The notes: generated from the sequence alone by a model not told the origin. A stretch of 64,000 bases of DNA from Mesocentrotus franciscanus (GCA_037976565.1 CP137686.1:2510646-2574645); one strand, 5' to 3'. Shown: positions 1 through 11,819, numbered from the stretch's first letter. Program-made: numbers and translations.

Positions 1-118
1 ATTATGTGCCACGCATAAATCCATTTAAAATCACGTATTTCGGATGGTGACGTTAAAAGTCGGTCCCCAGACGTAAAAAATCATATCTGATTGATACACG
101 TCTGTAAGAACCCAATTA

Positions 119-142
119 CACACACACACACACACACACACA
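119..142. repeat. (CA)n microsatellite
   Basis: Uninterrupted CA dinucleotide run. The rest of 1-840 contains no recognisable gene. A GA-rich stretch lies at about 612-670, and the reading frames over it are low-complexity. Confidence 0.9.
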
Positions 143-839
143 AACATTTAAAATCAAGAGTGCGGTGGGGAGGGGGGCGTTGAACCCTTGAAAGACAACT
201 ACCAGGAATCACGAGAGCATCCAGTGGCAAATAAACGGGGTGCCATAGTCTAAGTCCAACTTAAGTCGATCTTAGTCTTTGTGAAACACTCCCAATTTTA
301 TTCGTAAAAGCCATAGATATGATAAACAAATTCTATAATTAATATATCATCAAAGTTAAATACTTACATTTTGATACTAACATAAGATAATTATGAAGAG
401 GGATTGCCACATAAGCTAAGCTTGAAGGCGTGGTAATCCTTTATAAAACTTAATGTTTCATACAGAAAAAAAAAGATGTTGGGAAAAGGAGTGCCAAAAG
501 ATTTTATGAGAAGAATCTCTTTGCGCTGAAGAGATAAAGAGAATTAGGCGAAAGGTTGAAGTGAGGGGTGAAAGTGCGGGAAGTACATATTTAGAAGGAG
601 GGAGAAGGGGATATAGAGGGAAAGAGAGAGAACGAGAGACAGACACAGAGAGAGACAGAGAGAGATAGAGAGGGGAAGATACATGTAATGTTTTAGTTGC
701 ATTCAGAGTCATCATACTGCTTAAGGAGGTGCTTTTTTGAATGAATAGAGCGAAGTGTGTTACTTGACTGCATCTGGCAGCGAGTTCTATATGTCAGATC
801 TGTGGGCTAATAAACATATCACATATACATATTTGTATG

Positions 840-1600
840 AATGGAAATGGTTGTTTATGGATATTGTTAATGCTATTGCCCCCCAAAACAGTTAAGGGTT
901 CGGAATGAATCTGTTTCCTGGATAAACGCTGATCTTCGTGCATTAATGGCCAGGCGTGATAAAGTTCATAAACGATGTTTATGTATCAGACGGAATGCTA
1001 ATCGTGAAAATTTACAAAGAAAGAATGAATGTGATAATCTTTGGTCTGAATAAAAAATTAATCCATGAGAAATAAAGTAAACTATTCTCTTAAACGAAGT
1101 AAAAGTGAGTATTTAAAACAGAAATAAGAAATAATCAAGGGGATCCTAAAGGTATGTGAAAATGTCTGCGTTTACTCATACCCAAAATGAAAATGTTCTC
1201 AAGTCTAGCTGAACTGGATACCTTTCAGATATTAAATAAATTATTTCCGATATATACTTGTTTATAAATGCTGTCAAGGCCTCTCTCCTGATTACTACTC
1301 AAATTATTTCCAAGAGTTAAGTAAAACACATGATAAAAATACGAGGCAATCCGCCAGACACGATCTCGTCGTTCCCAAATGCCGCACTGAGTACTGCAAA
1401 CACTCTTTGTATTACCTATGTGTCCAAATTTGTGGAATAATTTGCCGGTTATTATACGGGCGGGAGTTGACATTTGACATTATTGCATATGTATTTTGAG
1501 TGCTTTTATTATTACATATTATATTGCATTATTGTATGTATGTTTTTTGGAGCCCCATGGGAGACCAACTGATGTTGAATGGGCTACCCCGTATCAATAA
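840..1600 (+). mobile_element. Internally deleted LINE fragment, + strand
   Basis: The frame at 898-1053 reads VRNESVSWINADLRALMARR and then DKVHKR. This matches the linker between endonuclease and reverse transcriptase in Jockey/CR1-type LINEs, where a W-I-N-x-(D/E)-(L/I) followed by (K/R)RD is typical. A frameshift in the C-run near 880 separates it from the preceding 'NAIAP' segment. The reverse transcriptase is missing. About 500 bp downstream, at 1549-1600, is a LINE-like 3' end with short self-complementary blocks (AGCCC/GGGCT) and a CAATAAATA tail. The element looks internally deleted and inactive. The family was assigned by motif resemblance only. Confidence 0.6.
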
Positions 1601-2185
1601 ATACATTTAAAACAAGAAAAAAGGGGGGAACCTGGTGTAATGATACTTTAAATATTCGTAAGGCTTTTTGCAGAGTTTTTATGTCAGGGATAGTTGAGTT
1701 CTTGTTTAAGACCGCAAATGCCTTTAAAGTGCATGGTTATTGCTGTTATTCCTATTTATGACATTTCTAGTGCCCTTTTAGAACCTAAAATTGCTATGAA
1801 GGTAATTTTAGACCCCAAAATGTGTGAATTTAGATTGAATACGATTATACCAATTCAGCTCCACTTTAAAAAATAATACGGTGCCCGTTAATTTAGTAAT
1901 TAATTAATAATAACAATACACGGGCCGGCTGGTTGTGCGTATTATAACCAACACGAAAAAGCCAACAAAATCCAATATTGGCATTGGCTGGAATAAAACG
2001 TATAAGGCGCTATTTCGTTTTACAACGGCTGGTTCAAAATTACCGAATATTTGTGGGGCACCACAAATATTAGAAATGGTTATATTTATGGATATTTCAG
2101 CCGTCTCTGAACCGATTTTGATCAAACAAAGATGATTTTGTCATTTAAATTGTATATTCTTTCAAATTTGACACTCAGTTTTCCA
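1601..2185. other. No gene seen; small palindrome
   Basis: No coding signal was recognised. The only structure is a short perfect inverted repeat at 2046-2071 (11-bp arms AATATTTGTGG, 4-nt loop). It creates mirror peptides on both strands and explains the overlapping short frames there. Confidence 0.6.
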
Positions 2186-4680
2186 TTATCTCACAAAAAA
2201 GTATTTTGTGTAGCGCCCTCTGCAACAAAACTCAACTATCCCTTTAAGGGTATTGAATTTATGGAACAACGGGTCGGAGTTTGCTTTATAGTGTGAGCCC
2301 GTGCAAATACGTAATGCTTTCTCCTGCAAAACAAGAATTTGATTAGTCCTGTATTTTGCTAAATTTGCACAAATCATATTGCAATATGATACATATGGAA
2401 GGATTAATACATTGTATAGCATAAAGAGTGTATCATTTCGTTGAATTTTCTCAAATTTGAATAAAATGCCGACAGCTCGTAATATGGTGGTATTGATGTT
2501 TTGTATATGTTGTTTCCAAGTTAGGTTTTCGTCAATAGTAACTCCGAGAAACTTTGAATTTGATTCTCTTGATAGAGGGCCTCCATCAATACAAATATTG
2601 TTTGTTAAATCGAGTTCTGCATGGGTTTCATTAGAATGGATGAAATTATCTTTCGTATATTTAGAGATAACTTATTGCTCTTAAACCAAAATGAGACCTT
2701 TTGGAGTACACTTTTAATTGTATTCACCAGTGGGTCAATCTTAGAATGAGAACAAAAGAGAGTATTGTAATCGGCGTATAGTATGTAATTATGTGAGATT
2801 AGTGGAGGAGTTTAAAATATCATTGATGTAAATGAGATATAGAAGTGGGCCCAGGATGGATCCTTGGGGTATGCCGCATGTTATGTTTTGATAATAGGAT
2901 GAGTAAGAGTTGTATACTACGAATTGTTGTATATTAGATAAGCAGTCCTTGAACCACAAGAGTGCAGTGCCTCTGGTACCATAATGTTGTAACTTGGGAA
3001 TTAAAAACCCGTGATCTAAAGTATCAAAGGCCTTACTCAGGTCCATAAATACACTAATGATATGTTCATTACTATTTAAAGTATTAGTAATTTTATCATA
3101 TTATTGGGCCAGAGCAAAATCGGTGGAGAGATCTTTTCTAAAGCCATATTGATTAGGATCTAAAAGGTTGTATTTAGTTAGAAATTCATATAGTCGATTG
3201 TATATTAATTTTTCGAGAATTTAGAAATGCTCGGTAATAATGATATTAGACGGGAATTACTTACTAAAGTAATGTCATCTTTTTTTTATAAATTGGGATA
3301 ACCTTCGCAACTTTAAGCAAATTGGGGAAAATTCCAAAGGATATAGATAGATTTAAAATATATGCAATAGAAGAACTTAATATCAAGCCGATAATTTTCT
3401 TAAAGAGATTCGTACTAATTTCGTCGTAATTGGATGAGTTGCTAGGCTTTAATGAAACACCTGTGCGAATGATTTCAGTAGTATCACTTGGTTCGAAACT
3501 TATTCTTTCAAATGGATTAACAAGAAATCGTTTAAATTGTGTGTTATTGCTATCAATTTGTCAGATACCTCAGGGCCAATGGTAATGATTTTAATTAAAC
3601 AAATTTGCCGCCTCAGTATAGGGTCCGAGATTTCACGGTCATTTTCATAAAATGTTGTGGAGTTTGAGTGATTGGTTTTCTTTTCAATAATTTCATTTAT
3701 TATATTCCATTTTGTTTTCATATTGACTTTAACCTTTTTAGTTGTTGTGAATTAAAAAAATATTTTATAATTATTAAGGTTTTGAGACGACGGTCTGCAA
3801 TTAGATAATGTTTAAAGTTGATTTCATTTCTTGATAGATGTCATTTATCCGGTAGTAATCCATTGTTTCTTAATGCCTTTCTGGGATAATTTACTTTTTG
3901 TTAATGGTATGTCGTTATTAAAGTAAGAAAATAATTTGCGGATGAAGTAATTATATGCTTGTTCTTCATCTTTTATTTCATTTCTTAAATTCTTCCCATT
4001 CTTCATTTTTATGAGGCTATTTTTAAAGTGTTGGGTATTGAAAGAATTTACTTTTTGATGCATTATATTTTCAGCATCCTTGTTTTTAAAATGCGTTTTC
4101 TAATTAATTGTAAATATTGGTAGATGATCTGATATTTCTGAATGAATAAGGCCACTGTTAACTTTTTTGTTAAAGCATTTGTGAATATATTGTCAATTAA
4201 AGTAGCGGAAGATGCATTTATTCTGGTTGGTTTATAGACCAGTGGATGTAATGCAATGGAAGATAATAAATTAAGAAGAGTTGAAACATTGTTGTCTTGT
4301 AGGGAAGGCAATACGTCTTCATTAAAATTGCCTATTAAGTATACTTCCTTATTTCCTTGAGATAGTATATCCAAGGATGTTTCTAAACTGTCATAAAATG
4401 ATTCAAGGTGGTTGTTGGGAGGTCTATATATTGCACCGATCACTGTGTTTTTGCCATTATCATTTTCAATTTAGATCAAAGTTGATTCGATTCCTTCAAT
4501 TTGAACATCCACTATTGGTTTTAAATTGACCTCGTTATAAATATATAAAACCTCCTCTTCCTGATGCACGATCTGCTCGGATTACGTTATAATGTTCTAA
4601 ATTAAATAAGGAAGGATAATTTTTGTTCAGCCATGTTTCGGAGATGGCTATTATTTGCAAGTAAGAGGATGCCATATTAA
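2186..4680 (-). mobile_element. Decayed non-LTR retrotransposon (endonuclease + RT ORF)
   Basis: Reading the minus strand from 4680 downward gives a broken ORF2. The apurinic-type endonuclease starts with IIAISETWLN (about 4660-4630) and RADRASGRGG, continues as GAIYRPPNN and YLIGNFNEDVL (4443-4300), and has LIDNIFTN near 4170. The reverse transcriptase follows: FMDLSKAFDTLDH and CGIPQGSILGPLLYLIYIND (3046-2810). The C-terminal region is VLILPYVSYCN and VLQEKALR (2422-2290). Stops and frameshifts break it in at least four places, and the catalytic YADD box reads YADY. Order and motifs fit the Jockey/CR1/L2 branch of LINEs. The 5' part and the last C-terminal segment are absent. Confidence 0.85.
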
Positions 4681-4689
4681 ACTTATACC

Positions 4690-5440
4690 CAATCAAAATA
4701 AGGCCCTGATTTTTTTCCAGTTAAGAAAATAATAAGAGCAAGATATGTTATGACTCACAGTTTTAAATTGTATTTCTCAAATAATTATGTGATATGATTG
4801 ATATCAAAGCTATGCTCAAAAATGAAAATGTGTAGATAAATACGTACAGGAAAATTGTCATCATTTCCATGGGTCTGTAATTACAGACTGTTCGATCTTC
4901 GGCGACTTTTCTATGCTAGACAGATTATGTACAAATAATATTTATTTTATTTACTTATCTTATTATCAAAAATCAAAATTATCAAAACCTTATGAGAGCA
5001 GTTTATATCCTTGTATAATGTTTTCATAATAACACCAATAAGAACTGATCACTGAAATAAAAGCTTGAAGATCAAGAAATAACTTTTAAAATAATTTTGT
5101 TATTTGTCATTTTTCTCTACCTAAAGACCTTTAGATGGCGTTAAAAATATATATATATATATATATATGACAGGTTTGGAGTCGCGACAAGTGTCTTATT
5201 ATTTATGTTACTTTTGTTTAATGGGAATAACATTACTTGACTTGGTTTAATAAAAACAATAGTGACCGTCGTAATGGTGCGTAGGCTACATAGCAAAGAT
5301 AAATTCTAGTAAACTCTTTCAAATTTGTTTACTTTTAAAGTTGTGCAGTTTAATAAAAACATGTCATTCCCACTAGAGTTAGGAGAAAAAAGAAGAGCAC
5401 AGGGTTATCTTATTCTAATTTCAGAACTAGATTCCACGTA
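4690..5440. other. AT-rich, no gene seen
   Basis: No recognisable coding or RNA gene. It contains an (AT)n tract at 5147-5168. Confidence 0.5.
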
Positions 5441-6180
5441 GTTGCTGTGGTAGCGGCGGAGGCGGCGGTTTTGGTGGTGATGTTGGTGTTTGTTTGTGGG
5501 GGGGGGGGGAGACGTGCCAGTGGCCCTCAAATTTTACTGATCTTTAGGTTTTCCTTGATAAATTATGTGTGCTTGTACCTCCTGTGTTCACAGCCTCAAG
5601 CCGCCTGCCGGAGTCATGCGACCACTTTTCTTTTTTTTTAAACTTTTTTTTTCTTTCTTACTTACTTTCTTTTTTGCACAGTAGGCCTACTGGCGTCATG
5701 TCCCGTGACGTGGTAATTTTTTTATCCATATATATGAATCTGAATGACACATCCCTTCCTCTGCTTTCTCTGTTTGGAAATCTGTTTGTAATTAGCTTAA
5801 CAAAATACCCCCCAAAAGCAAAATAAAAAGGAAAGCAAGGCAAACAATCAGAGTAACATACATATGGAAATTTTCCATTACATTTCCATTATTCGAAAAA
5901 GAAACCCGCACAAACATGGGAATTCTCAAACAGATCCCTAATATAGATTTGTTTTTAAAGGAGAAATAAACATGCCAATTTCCATTTAAGTCTCATGCTC
6001 ATGTGACTAGCTATGTAAACAGGTTTTCCTCATGCAGGCCCCAAAATGCGAATGGGTATGGTGTATTTGGTCATTTTGATTACAGTTTCAACATACATAC
6101 AACTACAAACAACTACGAACATTCATTCAGGGGACTGCATCGGGTCATGGAAGATTTTGTTTCCTTGGCAGATTTAGTAC
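5441..6180. other. No gene seen
   Basis: The short frames here are low-complexity (polyglycine, polypyrimidine). GGC/GGT-type repeats lie around 5450-5510 and a T-rich tract at 5627-5680. No splice-bounded or conserved protein segment was recognised. Confidence 0.5.
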
Positions 6181-6185
6181 TTTTT

Positions 6186-6369
6186 TACATAATAATTATT
6201 ATTTTAAAAAAAATCACAATAATAATAATGATTATAATGAAAGTAATAATGATAATGATATTAAGAATAATCATAATGATAATAATAATAATAACAATAA
6301 TATTAATAATGAGGATAGTAATTATATTTATAATAATAATTATGTAGTACTAATGATAATGATATTGAT

Positions 6370-6403
<34 letters not shown>

Positions 6404-6490
6404 GTGATGATGATAATATTTATTTTAAAAATAAAAATGAAACTACTACTACTACTACTACTACTACTACTGTTACTACTACTACTAATA
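6186..6490. repeat. Compound (AAT)n / (ACT)n microsatellite
   Basis: A long imperfect AAT/ATR tract at about 6186-6420 is followed by a cleaner ACT run at 6442-6487. Isoleucine-, leucine- and serine-rich frames on both strands are artefacts of it. Confidence 0.9.
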
Positions 6491-6599
6491 AAATTAACAA
6501 ATAAAAACGTCATTTGCATTTTCATTTCTAACCAAACCATCCATGTGTTAAAATACATCAAACGATTTCTTTTGATCGAGTCCCACACTCTACATCTAA

Positions 6600-7240
6600 C
6601 GTGTACATGTAATTCATATGTTTAAAACAATAATTTCTAGAAACAACTTGTCTTCAGTGAATTAAATTCCTAAATGAATCATTTATATGACACAGTTGAC
6701 ATCTTTCAACTAATTGTCCAAAGTACAATTTGGAAACACAATAATAAATGCCTACCCAATGTGAAATGGCTGCTGGTGGTCACCAACCACCGACACGCCT
6801 AGAACCTGCAGGGAAATCAGGCCAGGCTGTCTTGACTCAATGCCACTTGATAATGCTGCATTACACAGGTCAAGTTAAAGAAATAATAAACCAAACCAAA
6901 CTACTAGACCAAAATTAATTTTCCAGCTTTGGTCAACTGAAAAACAAGGCAGAAGTTACATTAATTTCTGCACTCGGCAGGTTATCACTTATAAATATGG
7001 AATAACTTAACCATTAAATCCACTACAATCTACACTAATCTGTATGTCTTTGTCTAAATAAAATAAAGTAATCAAAACATGTGCATCTCATGAGGAGTTC
7101 TGATAAACAAACATAATTCACTATTTACTTACACAACTTTCACTATCCATTATGAATACGTGTTCAACGCTGATGGGGCACTACCATGACACATGATCGC
7201 GTGCATCGTGCAAATATATTATGGGGATTCCCAGCCAGCA
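6600..7240. other. No gene seen
   Basis: Ordinary AT-rich sequence. No coding or structural signal was found. Confidence 0.4.
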
Positions 7241-7244
7241 AGAC

Positions 7245-7287
7245 AATAACACACACGCACATACACACACACACACACGCGCGCACA

Positions 7288-7322
<35 letters not shown>

Positions 7323-7345
7323 TACATGCCCGCGCCCACGCACAC
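7245..7345. repeat. (CA)n/(CG)n microsatellite
   Basis: Alternating purine-pyrimidine run of CA with CG interruptions, a sequence type able to adopt Z-DNA. Overlapping frames are repeat artefacts. Confidence 0.9.
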
Positions 7346-7735
7346 GCATGGTTATTGAGGACAAATATTAGGATTAGATTAGATAAATAAGCATGGGATT
7401 TTCACATCTGTACAATATGAAACTAAATATTTACTCTGTCCATTTATATTTATACCACCGGTGCAAATATTCCACTGGATGCATTCCGACAATGAACATC
7501 GCTGGAGAAGCTGGAAAACTTTGCATGTACGGTATCTGATCATAGCTCTCTAAGTATTCGACTACCTTCGCCAAGTATCCAGTCATTGGTTGTTTTAAAA
7601 ACACGCAACGGAAATCATTTTTAGCTCGCTTGCAGACACAACATGGTGAATTAAACTGAGTTATCACGGAATTTATCATCTTCCAGCAGCCAGGGTTTTG
7701 TCGTTTTGTACCACGCAAGACTTCTAAAAAACAAC

Positions 7736-7747
7736 ATGGCCAAGCAA
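7736..7747 (+). CDS. Candidate first coding micro-exon of VAMP-like gene 1
   Basis: ATG GCC AAG CAA is followed directly by GTAGGT, a usable splice donor, and preceded by a good context (CAACATGG). It is 12 nt and phase 0. The next exon of VAMP-like gene 1 at 9180 also starts in phase 0 and has no usable early in-frame ATG, so the join would give MAKQ-LKQHFPWKKK. This is inference only: a 12-nt exon can occur by chance, and the true first exon may lie elsewhere between about 4.7 and 9.1 kb. Confidence 0.3.
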
Positions 7748-7781
7748 GTAGGTCTTCATTGCATTAATATTTCAAGTCGAT

Positions 7782-8030
7782 GACTGATTGATTGATCCAT
7801 TAAGGAGGTTTTAGTGTGTGTGTTTTTGTTGTTGATTAATTGAAATATGATTAATTTATTGATTGATTTAATTCCATGGACGATGTTTAGGGTTTATTTG
7901 GTGTTGATTGATTGATTGATTGGTTGGTTGAATGATTTATTGGTTCGTTGATTGGCTGATTCCTTTATTAATTTATTGAATAATTGATTGTCAGATTGAT
8001 TGGTTGATAGATTGATTGATTGATCATTTT
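7782..8030. repeat. GATT/TGAT-rich tandem repeat
   Basis: Degenerate tetranucleotide repeat (GATTGATTGATT) with scattered interruptions. It is non-coding and lies inside the presumed first intron of VAMP-like gene 1. Confidence 0.8.
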
Positions 8031-8167
8031 AATTCCACTGAGGAGGCTTATGGGTTTTATTGTTGTTTGTTGGTATGTATGTATGCATGTTTGTCTGTTT
8101 CATTTTCGTTAAAAATAGGCAAATTCAAGTTTACTATCGCCTATTGCCTTGATACTAATTAAAAGTT

Positions 8168-8283
8168 ATTTCTCTCCTCATTTTCCTCCCCTCTCTACCT
8201 TTCTCGCTGTGTCTCTGTGTCCCCCCCCCCTCTCTCTCTACCTTTCTCGCTGTGTCTCTGTGTCCCCCCCTCTCTCTCTCTGT

Positions 8284-8322
<39 letters not shown>

Positions 8323-8325
8323 CGT
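8168..8325. repeat. CT-rich tract with a duplicated segment
   Basis: Polypyrimidine low-complexity region. A segment containing CTACCTTTCTCGCTGTGTCT occurs twice, at about 8196 and 8239. Confidence 0.85.
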
Positions 8326-8702
8326 ATCAGGACAATTACCCCTAGACGATCTCTACCCGGAAAATTCCCCCCGGACAACCTTTCCCCGAGGACAATTACC
8401 CCCTAGGACAATTCCCCCAGGACAATTACCCCCTAAGACAACTGCCAAAAGACAAGGTATCATATGCTACTCCCCCACCCCACACCCCCTACCCCCTCCC
8501 ACACACACACACACGGGATTGATTATCCTAGAGGGTAATTTCTGGAGGGTAATCGCATGCGCACGGGGATAATTGTCCCCTGGGGGTAATTGTCCTAGGG
8601 GGGCAAATTAATTTTCCGGGAGGTGATTGTCTTGGATGAGTGGTTGTCCTCGGAGGTGATTTTCCGGTGGTGATTTTCCAGGGGTTAATTGTCCTAGAAC
8701 CC
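8326..8702. mobile_element. Small foldback element with 15-16 bp subrepeats
   Basis: The left arm (about 8330-8455) is a degenerate direct array of the unit GGACAATTACCCCCTA. The right arm (about 8520-8700) is an array of its reverse complement, GGGGGTAATTGTCCTA. The spacer (8456-8519) contains an ACAC run. Each arm holds about 6-8 imperfect copies, so the whole folds into a long imperfect hairpin. Arms made of short tandem units resemble the outer domains of TU-type foldback transposons. No internal coding region is present. Its identity as a transposon is inferred from architecture. Confidence 0.65.
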
Positions 8703-8744
8703 TTTCTTTTTCCCCTTGTCTGTCTCTGTCTGTCCTATCCCTTT

Positions 8745-9030
8745 GTATATCCCCCTCTCGCTCCCCCTCTCTCTCTCTCTCTCTCCTATACAATTTCTTA
8801 CCCTCTCCTCATCTCTCTCTCTCTCTCTCTATTTAAATGTATTCCCTTGTCGCTTAACCCCCGGCCCCTCTCTCTATCCGCATCTCTGTCCCACTCATTC
8901 TAAATCTCTCTATCTTTATCCCTCTTTCTGTATTTCCCTCTCGTTCCTTATCTCTCTCTCTCTCTCTCCCTTCTCTGTCCTCGATATTTCTTTCTATCTC
9001 TCTCTCTCTCTCTCTTTATATATATACAAA
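8745..9030. repeat. CT-rich low-complexity tract
   Basis: Repeated TCTCTC blocks. The Ser/Leu/Pro-rich frames here are not genes. Confidence 0.85.
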
Positions 9031-9179
9031 TAATAATCAAAAACAATTGAAATAAAAATCCTATATATATACATATAGCTTTTTTAATCCATTCTCGCTT
9101 CCTCCTCCCCCCCCCTCCCTTCCCTTTCTTGCTTATACATATACATGTATTATAATATAATGTCTTTTAACACAATTAG

Positions 9180-9539
9180 CTGAAGCAGCACTTTCCTTGG
9201 AAGAAGAAAAATGAAAGCAGTAAGACTACGTACGGTAGCGTTGGATCTGACGACGGACCTCAGTCAGACCAAATCGACGTCCATCAACCACTACTTCCTA
9301 CCCAGGAATGGACCAAACATGGACGTGATCGCCACCGCAGTCATAGAAAATCTGATGCAGATGTCGCATGCGTGATCAACGAAGCGGACGACGAGAAGGA
9401 GCGCGCAAAGATGGTGGAGGATATCCAGCAGGAGCTGGATGAAGTGGTCGACATCATGGTGGAGAACCTCAATCGTATTCTCGACAGGGATGAAAAGCTC
9501 GAGGATTTGGAAATATGTGCAGAAAACATTCGCGACCAA
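9180..9539 (+). CDS. VAMP/synaptobrevin-like R-SNARE 1, SNARE-motif exon
   Basis: This exon encodes 120 residues between an acceptor (CACAATTAG, ending 9179) and a donor (GTAAGTG, from 9540), phase 0 at both ends. Counting from its first codon, residues 1-63 are a hydrophilic Lys/Asp/His-rich N-terminus (KQHFPWKKKNESS, then VHQPLLPTQEW). The SNARE coiled coil follows from about residue 78 (MVEDIQQELDEVVDIMVENL, then NRILDRDEKLEDLE). Arg-103 sits where R-SNAREs carry the ionic zero-layer arginine (LERDQKL in synaptobrevin). R-SNAREs on vesicles pair with Qa, Qb and Qc SNAREs to drive membrane fusion. The exon is open upstream and needs a first exon for its ATG. Membership of the VAMP family is clear; the subtype is not. 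Confidence 0.9.
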
Positions 9540-9962
9540 GTAAGTGCCAGCCTATATTGTAGAAAAAAAATACTACCTAGAGAGAGAAAGATGGGGAAGG
9601 GGGGCTTAAACATCAAAGCTTTTGTTTTCACTTTATGTTCGATTTAGCAAAAAGAGCTCTGAATTATATTTTTCCACTTTGATATCCCTCCTCTGTAATC
9701 ATATGACTTTCATCAGGAGAAAAACCCGGAAACGAATACCCCACCTGCAGTTTGTACTTCATTTCCACTTTGGGTCCAAAGTTCAATCGTCATTCGTAGT
9801 AGTATTTATCTTAGCACCTGCAAAAGCCAATTTTGAAGGGGAAAAATTGCAGTATCCTTTTCACGTGTCTTCAGTTAAGACTGGAAAAGCAACAAATCCG
9901 CAATTAAATTGTATTTTTGCTGCATTTTTGTGATATTTTTGTTGTATTTTGTTCTGTTTCAG

Positions 9963-10115
9963 GCCAAAGAACTACGCCGTGTGAGTAAGAAACTGTTGAT
10001 GAGATATTATTGGAGAAGAAACCGTTGCTACATACTCATCGTAGTGATTGTGTTCTTCTGCTTGATAGTTGGTGCCGCGACAGGCTGGATCTTTTACATT
10101 ATTAAAACAACGTAA
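9963..10115 (+). CDS. VAMP-like R-SNARE 1, membrane-anchor exon
   Basis: This is the final coding exon. The acceptor is TTCTGTTTCAG ending at 9962, and the stop is TAA at 10113-10115. It completes the coiled coil without a gap (AKELRRVSKKLLMRYYW), then the basic-aromatic juxtamembrane block and a Cys (RRNRCYI) where synaptobrevin has WWKNCK. A single transmembrane helix follows (about ILIVVIVFFCLIVGAATGWI) with a lumenal tail of only a few residues. This is the tail-anchored layout typical of VAMPs. With the candidate MAKQ start the protein would be 174 residues. The same splice position is used in VAMP-like gene 2. Confidence 0.92.
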   Translation, partial: AKELRRVSKKLLMRYYWRRNRCYILIVVIVFFCLIVGAATGWIFYIIKTT

Positions 10116-10380
10116 TTATTATTGATACAATGGCACTGTTTCCTTACCTAGTGGTCACGTGCTGGCTTGATTTTAGTTCTTTGAAGAAGAAAATTATTTA
10201 ATATTATGAAGACGAGAGATATATTCATCCTATATCTGGTATGTATAACAATTTTTCAACTTAATGGCAGGCACCTCAACATTTGTTTTTTATTAACAAG
10301 GAGAGAAATGTGAAAGTATTTTGTTTTATTTGAGTTAAAGAAATACTTCATTTCATTGAATTTTATTTTTTTTTGTACTC

Positions 10381-10386
10381 AATAAA
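10381..10386 (+). terminator. Polyadenylation signal AATAAA after VAMP-like gene 1
   Basis: A canonical AATAAA lies 266 nt past the stop codon and is followed by T-rich and GT-rich sequence. It is a plausible 3' end for the gene; there is no transcript evidence. Confidence 0.5.
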
Positions 10387-10518
10387 ATAGCCTATGGAGG
10401 GCTAAAACGTTTTTTTTTTTTTTAAGTGTTTGCTTATACTTAGTACCAGCAAGATAAAGGCATTTTCTCTTCCTTCTTTCTCACTTTTTTTTCTCTATTT
10501 TGTTTTCTTTCATTCTTT

Positions 10519-10745
10519 TGATTTGATTTGAATTTATTTCCATATTTCACAAATAAATTTGAACAAGTAATTATACAAACAAACGATACATTCAAAAACG
10601 AAATACAATTAAATGAATAAATTGAAGACTAAAGTACATTAAAATATTACATAATCAACAATTTGTTTGTAATTAACATAACGTGATATATGGGGGAACC
10701 AAAAAGAAGCAATGCCTGTAAACATATTTGGTTCCCAGGGGTAAT
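10519..10745 (-). mobile_element. LINE/SINE-type 3' end with terminal hairpin (copy H1)
   Basis: In minus orientation there is a stem-loop (TGGTTCCC at 10729-10736 pairing with GGGAACCA at 10694-10701) followed by AT-rich sequence and a short TCAAATCAAATC tail at 10519-10535. Related tails occur at 53238-53492 and 62315-62535, and on the + strand at 50588-50992. It may be the 3' end of the LINE whose C-terminal coding part lies at 11491-11800, but this is not proven. Confidence 0.5.
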
Positions 10746-11490
10746 TGTGGCTAATCAATATTAACCAAGAAAAATGTAATAAAAGAAAACGAACAAGGTA
10801 TGAACAACAACAACAAAAAGAATAAAAGAAAAAAGACGACAAGGTGCCATGCCAACTAACAACTTTTGTTAGACCACTAAAAAAAAAATAATAATTAAAA
10901 CGTTCTTACTTACTTAAATGTACTATGTCCCATTTGCAGGCCAAAAAAATGAAAAGTTAAATTCCAACGGCATTTGAAAGACGATACTAATTTAGAACTT
11001 CCCTAAAAAAAGGGGGGGGCTTGAAAATGTCTTTAAGTGGGAAAATAACGACTATTAGTTGTCGAATCGACTTAGGAGCTATAGAGCCAGTAAGTAATAG
11101 TCTGATTTTTCAGACCATTGTACCGAATGGTCGTACGTTTTATGCTGAGCAAAGATTCAATCAGTTTAATTTTGGCCATTACAAGAAGTGAGTTATTGAT
11201 GTAGACAAATGCTCATTTACCCTTTATAGCTCATTTTATGTATGTTATTACCAAAGATGAAAAAAGGCCAGTCAGACACTCAATAGTGTCTGACAGTGAA
11301 GTTTAGCAAGTGAACGGTTTTCCTTGCTTAATTTGAATATTAGGACACTGCTAATGTTTAAATTTCACAGATAGGACGTACATGACATATTCATAATTCC
11401 TGCAAAGTTCTAAAGAATTTGATGTTGGCTACAAAAGGGACATAGTATCTTTAAGGTTATATAAATTAATAAAACCTTACTAAACAATAA

Positions 11491-11800
11491 TTATTTCGAG
11501 TACTTAACCAATAATGATAATTTTAATTTACGTTTAAATACACGGAGAGAGGGGCTTGTAGTAATTTCGTTTGGAAGATCATTCCAAAATTTTGGACCAG
11601 AAAATAAGATTGTTTTGGGGGCAAATAGAGTATGCGTTCGTGTTAAATGAAAGGAACCACTCTGCCGAGTGGGGTAATTGTGAAAATAATTATTCTTCTT
11701 AAATATTATCATAAAGCTGTCAGGAAGTTCATTACTGGACAATTTATACATAAATATCCCAATATTATACAAATATAAGTCAGTTAGTTTATTCATTCAT
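11491..11800 (-). mobile_element. LINE ORF2 C-terminal fragment
   Basis: An open frame of 101 residues matches the conserved C-terminus of CR1/L2/Jockey-type ORF2: LTDLYLYNIGIFMYK, then HNYPTRQS, FSGPKFWNDLPNEI and FKRKLK before the stop. It starts about where the LINE at 2186-4680 breaks off (FNTLKG), so both could derive from one family. It has no reverse transcriptase domain. Confidence 0.7.
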
Positions 11801-11819
11801 TGTTTATATAATCCTTCTT

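Noticed and set aside
6186..6490. Ile/Leu/Met-rich frames looking like membrane proteins
   Set aside because: They are produced by AAT and ACT microsatellites.
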